This document shows, in pieces, positions 8,347-16,330 of a stretch of 64,000 nt of DNA. Every line of letters starts with the position of its first letter. The first letter of the stretch is position 1. A program made the position numbers and the translations under genes. The notes below the pieces were generated by a model. The model was not told the DNA's origin. It saw only the letters and a list, made by a program, of their open reading frames with translations, and did no database searches. This DNA is from Gammaproteobacteria bacterium (GTDB taxonomy: Bacteria > Pseudomonadota > Gammaproteobacteria > Chromatiales > Chromatiaceae): NCBI GenBank assembly GCA_018812525.1, contig JAHJDE010000093.1, forward strand, positions 91,288 through 155,287. Reading direction: 5' to 3'.

Positions 8347-9675
8347 TCAGCCCTTCCCGTCGCCGCCGGCGCCCACGGTGATGGTGATGAATCGTTCCGG
8401 TTTCAATCGGCGCTGGAAGGCGTCTCGAACCTGGTCCTTGGTCACCGCCTCCACGTTGGGCACCAGCCGGTCCAGGTAGTCCAGCGGCAGTCCGTAGAAA
8501 CCGATCATGGCCAGGTACTGTACGATTTTGGCGTTGCTCGCGACCGTCATGGGGAAGCCACCGCTGATGTTGCGTTTGGCTGACTCAAGCTCTTTCTCGG
8601 TCGGCCCTTCCTCCATGAAGCGCTGCAATGTTTCCCGCATCACACGCACAGCCACTCTGGCTTGGCTGTTCTGCGTTTGGGCCGTCATTTGGAACGGTCC
8701 CAACTGACTCATGGGCATGAAGTGACTGGAGACACTGTAGGAGAGCCCACGCTTTTCTCTCACCTCCTCACTGAGGATGGAAACCAGACCGTTGCCGCCC
8801 AGGATGTGGTTGCCCACATAGAGTGGGAAATAGTCGGGATCGCCGCGTTTGACGCCGGGCTGACCCAGGTAGATATGGGTCTGGGAGGAAGGGTAGTCGA
8901 TCCGTTTCTCAACCGCCTTGCCGGGGATAGCGGGTTCAGGCAGGGCGGGGGCCTTATCGCCCGCCTGGAGTCCGGAGACAGCCCTTTGTGCCACTGCCCT
9001 GGCCTCGGCGGGGGAGAGATCGCCAACGATGGCGACAATCGCATTATTGGCTACGTAATAGCGGCGGTAAAACGTCTTCACATCCTGTTCCGATAACAGC
9101 TTAAGGGATTCCAGGCTGCCGTTGGGGTTGGATCCATAGGGATGCCCCTGATAGACAGTCGCATAAAAGGCCTTTTCCGCGATATCTCCAAGCGACTCGG
9201 CCTCCTGCATCAGTGACGAGAGCAGGGTCTGGCGCAGGCGCTCCAGGTCGTCCGGGACGAAACGCGGTTCGGCCAGGACCGCTGCCAGGGTCTCCAGGGC
9301 CCTGTCCAGCACCCTCTTGTCGGTCAGGCTGCGAACAGTCACCCAGGCCATGTCGCGCTGGGCACCGTTACTCAGTACGGCACCGACGGACTCCATCCGC
9401 TCCGCCACCTCGTCGGCGCTCCACTTGCCGGCCGATTCGGTCAAGAGACCATTGGTCAATACCGCCGTTCCAGGCCTTGCGCCGTCACGGGCGCTGCCGG
9501 CATTGAACACCACCCGGATATCCACCATCGGTAGGCCCGGCGAAGGCACGAACAGCACCTTGGCGCCGTTTTCCGTGTTCCAGCTTTCGATCTTGGGGGC
9601 GGCCCAGGAATTACTGAATGGTATTAGCAGGCAGATCAAGGTCAGCCAGTGCATCCTCAGCCGCTTAAATATCAT
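8347..9675 (-). CDS. M16-family peptidase-like protein lacking the zinc site (partner subunit)
   Basis: Envelope-located member of the M16 (pitrilysin/MPP) family, 442 aa, with a signal peptide (MIFKRLRMHWLTLICLLIPF, cleavage probably after SWA-A). At the position where catalytic relatives have HxxEH it reads GTAVLTNGLLTES, so it cannot bind zinc in the standard way. It keeps the R/Y pair motif REKRGLSYSVSS in the C-terminal half. Its start overlaps the end of the upstream, catalytic M16 gene by 11 nt. This matches heterodimeric M16B pairs in which one subunit holds the zinc and the other supplies substrate-binding residues. Substrate unknown. Confidence 0.9.
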   Translation of the reverse strand: MIFKRLRMHWLTLICLLIPFSNSWAAPKIESWNTENGAKVLFVPSPGLPMVDIRVVFNAGSARDGARPGTAVLTNGLLTESAGKWSADEVAERMESVGAVLSNGAQRDMAWVTVRSLTDKRVLDRALETLAAVLAEPRFVPDDLERLRQTLLSSLMQEAESLGDIAEKAFYATVYQGHPYGSNPNGSLESLKLLSEQDVKTFYRRYYVANNAIVAIVGDLSPAEARAVAQRAVSGLQAGDKAPALPEPAIPGKAVEKRIDYPSSQTHIYLGQPGVKRGDPDYFPLYVGNHILGGNGLVSILSEEVREKRGLSYSVSSHFMPMSQLGPFQMTAQTQNSQARVAVRVMRETLQRFMEEGPTEKELESAKRNISGGFPMTVASNAKIVQYLAMIGFYGLPLDYLDRLVPNVEAVTKDQVRDAFQRRLKPERFITITVGAGGDGKG

Positions 9676-11047
9676 GGCGCACTCCCGGAATCATCGGTTT
9701 GGCGAAACCCTTTTCCTTGATCGGCTGAGGATCGAGCTCAGCCAGGGTCAGATTGTCATCACTGAGATATTTTTGCGCTGCCTTCATCACCTGCTCCGGG
9801 GTTATCTGCTTCATTCTCTCCACATGGTTCTCGGCCATGCGCCAATCGAGCCCGATGGTCTCCATCATGCCGATCTGCATTGCCTGATAGAAGACAGAAT
9901 CCCTCTCGTAGACCTTAGCCGCCACCAACTGATTGCGAACACGCTCCATCTCCTTCTCTGAAACCGGTTCCTTCTTGAGGCGATCAATCTGCTGCCGCAG
10001 GGCCTTTTCCAGGTCCGCCATGCTCTGTCCCTCGGCCGGGACCCCGTCGAGCATCAGCAACCCCGGCAAGCGGCTAAAGGCGCTGAAGCTGGCACTGGCC
10101 GCAACTGCAACCTTGTCGCGACGGATCAGTTCACGGGCGAAGCGGGCACTGCCGCCGCCGTCGAGTACCGCAGCCAGCATCTCAAGGGCATAGGGCTCCC
10201 ATTCCGCATCCCCTTTCGCCTCCTTGACCACAACGGGGGTCTTGTATCCCATGAGCAGATAGGGCTGTTGGGCCGGGGCCTTGACTCGGATGCGGGTCTC
10301 GCCGAGCTGGGGAGGTTCCGACTCGGGCTTGATCCTCGGCAATTCCGAGGGCTTAAGCTTGCCGAAATAGGTGTTAGCCATTTGAAAAATCCGTTCTGGC
10401 GCTACATCCCCGACCACAACAAGAGTTGCGTTGTTGGGGCTGTACCAGCGGCCGTACCAGTCGCGCAGGTCCTCGATGCGCATATTTTCCAGGTCTGTCA
10501 TCCAGCCGATGACCGGGTTCCTGTAAGGGGAGATCCGATAGGCTGCGGCGTTGAACTGCTCATAGGTTAGAGACTTGGGCTTGTCCTCCGTGCGAAGCCG
10601 GCGCTCTTCCCGCACTACCCGGATCTCTTTGGCGAACTCCTCATCCTTCAGGAGCAGATTGCGCATCCGGTCCGCTTCCAGCTCGAAGGCAATCTCCAGT
10701 CGGTCGCTGGCCAGGGTCTGAAAATAGGCCGTGTAGTCGTCGCCGGTAAAGGCGTTTTCCTGCCCCCCCTGATCGGCGATGATTTGGGAGAATTGATTGG
10801 GGCCGTGCTTTTCCGTCCCCTTAAACATCATGTGCTCCAGTGCGTGGGATACCCCGGTGATGCCGCGCGGTTCATAGCTGGCGCCAACCCTGTACCAGAC
10901 CTGCGTGACGCCAATGGGGGCGCGATGGTCCTCCTTGACGATGACTTTCATGCCGTTGTCGAGCATGCGCTCCTGGACGTGGGGTGGGGAGGCGGCCCAG
11001 AGGGGCCAGGCCAGCGAAAGCAGGCACCAGGGAAGGATTCTACGCAT
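9665..11047 (-). CDS. M16-family zinc peptidase, catalytic subunit
   Basis: Exported metallopeptidase of 460 aa. The N-terminal MRRILPWCLLSLAWPLWAA is a signal peptide. The inverted zinc motif HALEHMMF, with downstream acidic residues in GGQENAFTGDDYTAYF, shows a complete active site. The later R/Y segment reads RELIRRDKVAVAASASFS, without the usual GLxY, which the partner gene keeps; the two subunits therefore look complementary. I chose ATG 11047 because the frame upstream to 11170 encodes no signal peptide and reaches into the promoter region shared with divergent ftsY. The pair lies before rsmD and coaD on the same strand. Confidence 0.92.
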   Translation of the reverse strand: MRRILPWCLLSLAWPLWAASPPHVQERMLDNGMKVIVKEDHRAPIGVTQVWYRVGASYEPRGITGVSHALEHMMFKGTEKHGPNQFSQIIADQGGQENAFTGDDYTAYFQTLASDRLEIAFELEADRMRNLLLKDEEFAKEIRVVREERRLRTEDKPKSLTYEQFNAAAYRISPYRNPVIGWMTDLENMRIEDLRDWYGRWYSPNNATLVVVGDVAPERIFQMANTYFGKLKPSELPRIKPESEPPQLGETRIRVKAPAQQPYLLMGYKTPVVVKEAKGDAEWEPYALEMLAAVLDGGGSARFARELIRRDKVAVAASASFSAFSRLPGLLMLDGVPAEGQSMADLEKALRQQIDRLKKEPVSEKEMERVRNQLVAAKVYERDSVFYQAMQIGMMETIGLDWRMAENHVERMKQITPEQVMKAAQKYLSDDNLTLAELDPQPIKEKGFAKPMIPGVRHDI

Positions 11048-11206
11048 TACAGGACTCCATCGTAGGGATTTGGCAAGTGGGAGATGATAGGATGGGGGCT
11101 TGGTTAATTCCAAAAAAACCGAATATTTCCAGGGATTTTGCAAAATCCTGTTCTGAACCACATCCGACAACCCGCCCTTATTCAGGGTTCCCGAGATCGA
11201 CTAGAA

Positions 11207-12208
11207 ATGTTTGGATTCGGCAAGCGCAAAAACGAGGCAAAGACAGCGTCGAACCTGTCCCTGGCATCCTCTCAGGTGGATGATGAGACGCACTCCGGCC
11301 TCTTGCAGCGGCTCCGGAAGGGCCTGGGCAAGACCCGGGAAAACCTTGGCGGTGGTCTGGCTGGGCTCCTCGGCAGCAAAAGGATCAGCCGGGACACCCT
11401 CGAAGAACTCGAAACCCTGCTGCTGACTGCCGATTTAGGCGTGGAAGCGACCCGGGAGATTATCCGGGAACTGACCGCCCAGGTCGATCGCAAGGAGCTG
11501 ACCGACCCCATGCTGCTGGGCGCTGCCCTGAAGCGGCAGTTGGGCGGCATCCTCAAGGCCTGTGATCGTTCCCAGGTTGAGCCTGCCCCCGGCAGGCCGA
11601 GAGTGCTGATGATGGTCGGCATCAACGGCGCCGGCAAGACCACCACTATCGGCAAGCTGGCCCGACGCTTCCGGCGGGAAGGCAAGAAGGTGATGCTGGC
11701 GGCAGGAGACACCTTTCGCGCCGCTGCCGTGGAGCAGTTGCAGGTCTGGGGCGAGCGCAATGATGTTCAGGTCATTGCCCAGCAGACCGGGGCCGACGCA
11801 GCCTCGGTCTGCTTCGATGCCACCCAGGCGGCGGCTGCACGCGGCATGGACATCTTGATCGCCGACACTGCCGGCCGACTCCATACCAAGACCCACCTCA
11901 TGGACGAGCTGGCAAAGATCGTCCGTGTCATGAAGAAGGTGGACGAAACCGCACCCCACGAGACGCTGCTGGTGGTCGATGCCACCACCGGCCAGAACGC
12001 CGTCAACCAGGCGCTGGAGTTTAATCGGACCGTCGGCCTTACCGGTATCGTGCTGACCAAACTCGATGGAACCGCCAAGGGCGGCGTGGTCTTCGCACTG
12101 GCGCGTCGGGTCGGGGTGCCGATTCGCTATATCGGCATCGGCGAGGGTATCGAGGATCTGCGTCCCTTCGACGCTGACGCCTTCGTCGAGGCCCTTTTCG
12201 ACCAATAG
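11207..12208 (+). CDS. ftsY: Signal recognition particle receptor FtsY
   Basis: GTPase that docks ribosome-SRP complexes at the membrane for co-translational insertion. The 333 aa product starts MFGFGKRKNE and has only a short charged N-terminal stretch before the NG domain, shorter than the long acidic A domain of E. coli FtsY. GTPase motifs are GINGAGKTTTIGKLA, DTFRAAAVEQL, DTAGRLHT, TKLDGTAKGG and a C-terminal GIGEGIEDLRPF. I use ATG 11207 over the longer in-frame start at 11138, which lies in the upstream non-coding region. First gene of ftsY-ftsE-ftsX-rpoH. Confidence 0.97.
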   Translation: MFGFGKRKNEAKTASNLSLASSQVDDETHSGLLQRLRKGLGKTRENLGGGLAGLLGSKRISRDTLEELETLLLTADLGVEATREIIRELTAQVDRKELTDPMLLGAALKRQLGGILKACDRSQVEPAPGRPRVLMMVGINGAGKTTTIGKLARRFRREGKKVMLAAGDTFRAAAVEQLQVWGERNDVQVIAQQTGADAASVCFDATQAAAARGMDILIADTAGRLHTKTHLMDELAKIVRVMKKVDETAPHETLLVVDATTGQNAVNQALEFNRTVGLTGIVLTKLDGTAKGGVVFALARRVGVPIRYIGIGEGIEDLRPFDADAFVEALFDQ

Positions 12209-12218
12209 ATCTCTAGGA

Positions 12219-12899
12219 ATGATCCGTTTCGAACAAGTCACCAAGCGTTATCCCAGCGGCTATGAGGGGCTGCGGGAGGTCAGCTTCCACATCGAGCCGG
12301 GCGAAATGGTCTTTCTTACCGGTCCTTCGGGCGCCGGCAAGAGCACCCTGTTGAAATTGACCGGCCTGCTGGAGCGGTGCAGCCGTGGCCAGGTGATCGT
12401 CGACAATCGCAATCTGGCCCAGATGCCCCCCTCCGAGATCCCCTACCATCGGCGCAAGGTCGGGATGATATTTCAGGATCACCGCCTGCTGCACGACCGG
12501 CCTGTCTTCGACAATGTCGCCCTCCCCCTGATCGTTGCGGGGATTGGGTGGGATGAGACCGGCAAGCGGGTGCGGGCAGCCCTGGACCAGGTCGGCCTCC
12601 TCAAGAGAGAGAGGGCCATGCCAATTACCCTCTCGGGCGGCGAGCAGCAACGGGTCGGTATTGCCCGCGCCGTTGTCACCCGTCCCCCCGTGCTGCTGGC
12701 CGATGAGCCGACCGGCAACCTCGATCCGAGACTCTCGGCCGAGATAATGGCTCTGTTCGAGCGTTTCAATCAGGTAGGGGTCACCCTGCTGATCGCCAGT
12801 CATGACGTGAGCCTGATCCGGCGTATGGGCAAGCGCATCCTGGTCTTGGATCAAGGCGCCCTGACCCACGACCTACCGCCGGGGGCACTCAGCCGATGA
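12219..12899 (+). CDS. ftsE: Cell division ATP-binding protein FtsE
   Basis: ABC ATPase that works with FtsX at the division septum to control peptidoglycan hydrolases. The 226 aa protein has Walker A GPSGAGKST, Q-loop FQDHRLL, signature LSGGEQQR, Walker B VLLADEPTGNLD and switch SHD. The start ATG 12219 has AGGA just upstream and lies 10 nt after ftsY; the longer frame from 12066 overlaps ftsY and is not credible. It overlaps ftsX by 4 nt. Confidence 0.97.
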   Translation: MIRFEQVTKRYPSGYEGLREVSFHIEPGEMVFLTGPSGAGKSTLLKLTGLLERCSRGQVIVDNRNLAQMPPSEIPYHRRKVGMIFQDHRLLHDRPVFDNVALPLIVAGIGWDETGKRVRAALDQVGLLKRERAMPITLSGGEQQRVGIARAVVTRPPVLLADEPTGNLDPRLSAEIMALFERFNQVGVTLLIASHDVSLIRRMGKRILVLDQGALTHDLPPGALSR

Positions 12900-13837
12900 G
12901 CCGCTTCGAGCATCTCATTCCCCCCCCTGTCTTGCTGGCCCATCACCTGCAAACCGCCCTGGCCAGCCTCGGCCGGCTCAGCCGCAATCCCATCGGCAGC
13001 CTGATGACCGTTGCTGTCATCGGTATCGCTCTGGCGCTGCCCGCCGGGCTCCATTTGATTCTCTCCAACCTCCAGAGCCTGGGGGACAATTGGGACGGAT
13101 CCAGCAATCTCTCTCTCTTCCTCAAGAAGGAGGCCCCGGAAAGCGGGGGGCGCCGCTTGATGGAACGCATCGGCGGGATGGGCGAGGTCGGCAAGGTGAA
13201 GTTCGTAACGGCGGAGGAGGCACTGGCGGAATTTCGCCGCTTCAGCGGCTTTGCTGATGTCCTCGACCTACTCCAGGACAACCCCCTACCGGCGGTCATT
13301 CTGGTGCAGCCCAAAGAGCAAAGTTCCGATCCAGCCACTGTGGAAAAACTGGTTGAGCTGCTGAAAAAGGAGTCCTTGGTCGACCATATCCAGCTCGATC
13401 TTCAGTGGGTCAAACGCTTCGCCGCCATCACCCAGATCGCCCAGCGGGGGGTGCTGGTCCTGGCCGGTCTCCTGAGCATGGCCGTACTCTTGGTGATCGG
13501 CAACAGCATCCGGCTTGAGATCCAGAGCCGGCACGAAGAGATCGAGATCACCAAGCTCATCGGTGCCAGCAACGCCTTCATCCGCCGCCCCTTCCTCTAC
13601 AGCGGATTCTGGTTCGGTCTCCTCGGCGGTTTCTTTGCCTTGCTGCTGGTCCTGCTCTCCGCCTTCCTGCTCGATGAGCCGACATCTGAGTTGGCCCTTC
13701 TCTATAGCAGCGACTTTTCAGTCACTGCCCTGGATTCGACCAGCGTACTAGGGTTCCTTATCGGGAGCCCGGTCCTGGGGCTACTGGGCGCAGCCATCGC
13801 AGTCGGGCGCCACCTCAAGCGCATAGAGCCCAGCTAA
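12896..13837 (+). CDS. ftsX: Cell division permease FtsX
   Basis: Membrane partner of FtsE, 313 aa. The first transmembrane helix lies near residues 40-65 (IGSLMTVAVIGIALALPAGL), then a periplasmic domain with LSLFLKKE. Three more helices follow at about 180-205, 235-260 and 280-305, the usual 4-TM FtsX topology. The motif IRLEIQSRHEEIEITKLIGAS before TM3 is characteristic. The ATG overlaps the ftsE stop by 4 nt, indicating coupled translation. Confidence 0.96.
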   Translation: MSRFEHLIPPPVLLAHHLQTALASLGRLSRNPIGSLMTVAVIGIALALPAGLHLILSNLQSLGDNWDGSSNLSLFLKKEAPESGGRRLMERIGGMGEVGKVKFVTAEEALAEFRRFSGFADVLDLLQDNPLPAVILVQPKEQSSDPATVEKLVELLKKESLVDHIQLDLQWVKRFAAITQIAQRGVLVLAGLLSMAVLLVIGNSIRLEIQSRHEEIEITKLIGASNAFIRRPFLYSGFWFGLLGGFFALLLVLLSAFLLDEPTSELALLYSSDFSVTALDSTSVLGFLIGSPVLGLLGAAIAVGRHLKRIEPS

Positions 13838-13841
13838 CGCC

Positions 13842-13869
13842 TGTCGAACTATTTTTACTTTAGTACAAT
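13842..13869 (+). promoter_or_regulatory. Candidate sigma-70 promoter of rpoH
   Basis: TGTCGA and TACAAT are separated by 16 bases in the AT-rich gap after ftsX. The predicted start of transcription, about seven bases past TACAAT, falls at the left edge of the CIRCE operator. The -35 box is weak, so this is a prediction from pattern only. Confidence 0.5.
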
Positions 13870-13876
13870 CAAAGCA

Positions 13877-13903
13877 TTAGCACTCCCCGCGGTCGAGTGC
13901 TAG
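13877..13903. promoter_or_regulatory. CIRCE operator (HrcA binding site) upstream of rpoH
   Basis: TTAGCACTC, nine bases, then GAGTGCTAG. This is the CIRCE inverted repeat (TTAGCACTC-N9-GAGTGCTAA) with a single mismatch in the last base. It lies at the predicted transcription start of rpoH, the usual position for repression by HrcA. It implies that the heat-shock sigma factor is itself repressed by HrcA. Confidence 0.88.
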
Positions 13904-13979
13904 AATCCATCCTCATTGCCTTGCCCCAATTCAGGGTGTAGCATTAATAGTGTAGTGAATTAGTGAGGTATAGAGCGAC

Positions 13980-14831
13980 ATGTCCAAGGAACTTGCTTTG
14001 TCCACCGGCATGGTACCGACCGGGAGCATCGATGCCTACATCAGTGCTTCCTATCAATTGCCCATGCTGTCCCCCGAGGAGGAGCACGATTACGCGCTAC
14101 GCCTCCGCGATCAAGGCGACCTGAACGCGGCACGTGCCATGGTTCTTTCCCATCTTCGCTTCGTGGTGCGCATCGCCCGTGGCTATTCCGGCTATGGCCT
14201 GGCCCTGAACGACCTGATCCAGGAAGGGACGGTAGGCCTGATGAAGGCGGTACGCCGTTTCGACCCGGACCAGGGGGTCCGGCTGGTCTCTTTCGCCGTG
14301 CATTGGATTCGGGCCGAGATCCACGAATTCATCCTGCGCAATTGGCGCATCGTCAAAGTTGCCACGACCAAGGCCCAGCGCAAGCTCTTCTTTAACCTGC
14401 GTAGTGCCAAGAAGCGCCTCGGCTGGTTCAATCAGGAAGAGGTGGCGGCGGTCGCCAGGGAACTTGGGGTCAAGCCGGCCGAGGTACTGGAGATGGAGAG
14501 CCGCCTTGCCAACCAGGATATAGCCTTCGACACTCCGGACAGCGATGATGACGATGCCCTGGGGGTGACCCCCTCCGCCTATCTGGGTGATGCGCGTTCG
14601 GAGCCTCTGGCCCTACTGGAACGCAAGGACGCCGAGGAATACCGGCTGACAAGGCTGCATGCCGCCCTGCAGAGCCTGGACGAGCGCAGTCGTGCCATTC
14701 TTAATGACCGCTGGCTGTCCGACGACAAGCGGACCCTTCACGAACTTGCGGCCGAATACGGCGTCTCGGCCGAACGCATCCGACAGATCGAGAAAAATGC
14801 CATGGAGAAGATTCGTCAGCGGATGGAATAA
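13980..14831 (+). CDS. rpoH: RNA polymerase heat-shock sigma factor (sigma-32)
   Basis: Directs RNA polymerase to heat-shock promoters. The 283 aa protein has region 2 ([22 protein letters not shown] and [15 protein letters not shown]), the RpoH box [16 protein letters not shown] near residue 137 that distinguishes sigma-32, and region 4 with the helix-turn-helix [21 protein letters not shown]. It is the last gene after ftsYEX but has its own promoter region of 142 nt holding a CIRCE element. A long palindrome starts at its stop codon. Confidence 0.98.
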   Translation: MSKELALSTGMVPTGSIDAYISASYQLPMLSPEEEHDYALRLRDQGDLNAARAMVLSHLRFVVRIARGYSGYGLALNDLIQEGTVGLMKAVRRFDPDQGVRLVSFAVHWIRAEIHEFILRNWRIVKVATTKAQRKLFFNLRSAKKRLGWFNQEEVAAVARELGVKPAEVLEMESRLANQDIAFDTPDSDDDDALGVTPSAYLGDARSEPLALLERKDAEEYRLTRLHAALQSLDERSRAILNDRWLSDDKRTLHELAAEYGVSAERIRQIEKNAMEKIRQRME

Positions 14832-14903
14832 AATTACGGTGACACTTTACTAAATGCACTTAATTAGTAATTAAGCGCATTTAGTAAAGTGTCACCGTAA
14901 TTT
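14831..14903. repeat. 73-nt near-perfect palindrome between rpoH and the zinc metallopeptidase gene
   Basis: Left arm starts AAATTACGGTGACACTTTAC and the right arm ends GTAAAGTGTCACCGTAATTT. The inner part CTTAATTA/TAATTAAG continues the pairing, so about 35 of 36 positions match, with one A/C mismatch. It spans both stop codons of the converging genes and can act as a two-way terminator. Its AT content is unlike the flanking genes. The ACGGTGACA...TGTCACCGT ends resemble dispersed REP/MITE-type elements mobilised by IS200-like transposases; that link is from memory and unverified. Confidence 0.85.
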
Positions 14904-15816
14904 AAAGACTTCGTGCGGAAAAGGTATCGCAGCTGTTCAGGCTGCCGCTCTCGATACCGATCTTGAACCACTTCACCCGCTGGGCGGAGGTGCCGTGGGT
15001 GAAGGAATCCGGCGTGACAGTGCCACTCGACTGTCGCTGCAAGCGGTCATCGCCAATGGCGCTGGCGGCATTCAGCGCCTCCTGGACATCACCCTGCTCC
15101 AGGATGTTTCGAGCCCTGTCGGCATGGTGGGCCCAAACCCCGGCAAAGCAATCCGCCTGTAACTCCTGGCGCACCGAGAGCCTGTTGGCCTCCACTTCGC
15201 CGACCCTGTCCCTGGTTTGCGCTATCCGCTGCGAGATCCCCAGCAGTGTCTGCACATGGTGGCCCACCTCATGGGCGATAACATAGGCCTGGGCGAAGTC
15301 GCCCGGGGCATTGTGCCGTTTCTTCATGTCCTCGTAAAAACTCAGGTCGATGTATACCCTGTGATCGCCCGGGCAGTAGAAGGGACCCATGGCGGCCTGC
15401 GCCATGCCGCAGGCGGAGCGGACGGCGCCCCGGAAGAGTACCAGCCTGGGTTCCTGATATTGCTTGCCCAATTGGCGGAACTGCTGGGTCCAGGTGTCCT
15501 CTGTATCCGCCAGGACTACCTTGACGAACTCAACCAATTCCTTCTCTGCGGCGTTTTCCTGCACCTGTCCCTGGCGGGAAGAGGGCGCAGGCCCTACCTG
15601 CACTCCGGTTAGGCCGCTAAGGAGCCCGCCCAGGTCACCGCCGGTGAAATACATGAAGGCGACAACGATGAGGATGGTCCAGATCCCCCCCCTGCGTCCA
15701 CCAAGACGCAGGAGCATCGGCAGCAGGGGGATGCCACCACCGCCACCGGCAAACCCACCGCCTTCGGAGCGCTGGTCTTCCACATTGTCACTTCTTCTTC
15801 CGCTACGCCAACGCAT
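14902..15816 (-). CDS. Neutral zinc metallopeptidase, YpfJ family
   Basis: Membrane-anchored putative zinc peptidase of 304 aa. A Gly/Pro-rich N-terminus precedes one transmembrane helix (GGIWTILIVVAFMYFTGG, about residues 41-58). The zinc-binding motif is HEVGHH near residue 174, followed by QADCFAGVWAHHA as the third-ligand region; FYCPGDHRVYIDLSFY is a family block. No substrate is established. It converges on rpoH with the palindrome between them. Confidence 0.9.
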   Translation of the reverse strand: MRWRSGRRSDNVEDQRSEGGGFAGGGGGIPLLPMLLRLGGRRGGIWTILIVVAFMYFTGGDLGGLLSGLTGVQVGPAPSSRQGQVQENAAEKELVEFVKVVLADTEDTWTQQFRQLGKQYQEPRLVLFRGAVRSACGMAQAAMGPFYCPGDHRVYIDLSFYEDMKKRHNAPGDFAQAYVIAHEVGHHVQTLLGISQRIAQTRDRVGEVEANRLSVRQELQADCFAGVWAHHADRARNILEQGDVQEALNAASAIGDDRLQRQSSGTVTPDSFTHGTSAQRVKWFKIGIESGSLNSCDTFSARSL

Positions 15817-15848
15817 CGGACACCCCCGTTGTCTAGGAGAAAGAGGGC

Positions 15849-16316
15849 TCAGCCTTCCCGTGCTGGGCTATTCATGAGGCCAATCAGCAACATGACGACC
15901 CCCAGGGTAATGGCGCTGTCGGCCAGATTGAAGGCCGGCCAGTGCCAGGTACCGTAGTAGAGGTCGATAAAATCGGTCACGCGGCCAAAGAGTACCCGGT
16001 CAATCAGGTTCCCCCAGGCCCCCCCGAGTATAAGCGCCAGGGCGGCAGCGGCAGAACGCTCATGCCGTTTCAAATTGTCGAGCCAATTGTAGAGCACCAG
16101 GGAGATCACCAGTGCCAGGCCGACGAAAAACCAGCGCTGCCAGCCACCCGCGTCGCTGAGAAAGCTGAAGGCAGCCCCTTCGTTGTAGACCAGGAGCAGA
16201 TTGAAAAACCCGGTCAGCGGCAGATACTCGTCCTCCGTCATCGACGACTGCACCCCGTATTTGCTCCCCTGGTCCAGGGCGACCACCAGCAGGGTGAGCC
16301 AGAGCCATACGCGCAT
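15849..16316 (-). CDS. lspA: Lipoprotein signal peptidase (signal peptidase II)
   Basis: Cleaves the signal peptides of prolipoproteins in the inner membrane. The 155 aa protein has four hydrophobic segments and the conserved blocks VVALDQGSK, YNEGAAFSFL, ILGGAWGNLIDRV and FNLADSAITLGV, which contain the two catalytic aspartates. I chose ATG 16316 (MRVWLWLTLLV), 14 nt after ileS; the longer frame to 16616 lies inside ileS. Confidence 0.97.
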   Translation of the reverse strand: MRVWLWLTLLVVALDQGSKYGVQSSMTEDEYLPLTGFFNLLLVYNEGAAFSFLSDAGGWQRWFFVGLALVISLVLYNWLDNLKRHERSAAAALALILGGAWGNLIDRVLFGRVTDFIDLYYGTWHWPAFNLADSAITLGVVMLLIGLMNSPAREG

Positions 16317-16330
16317 GGGATGGAACTCCT

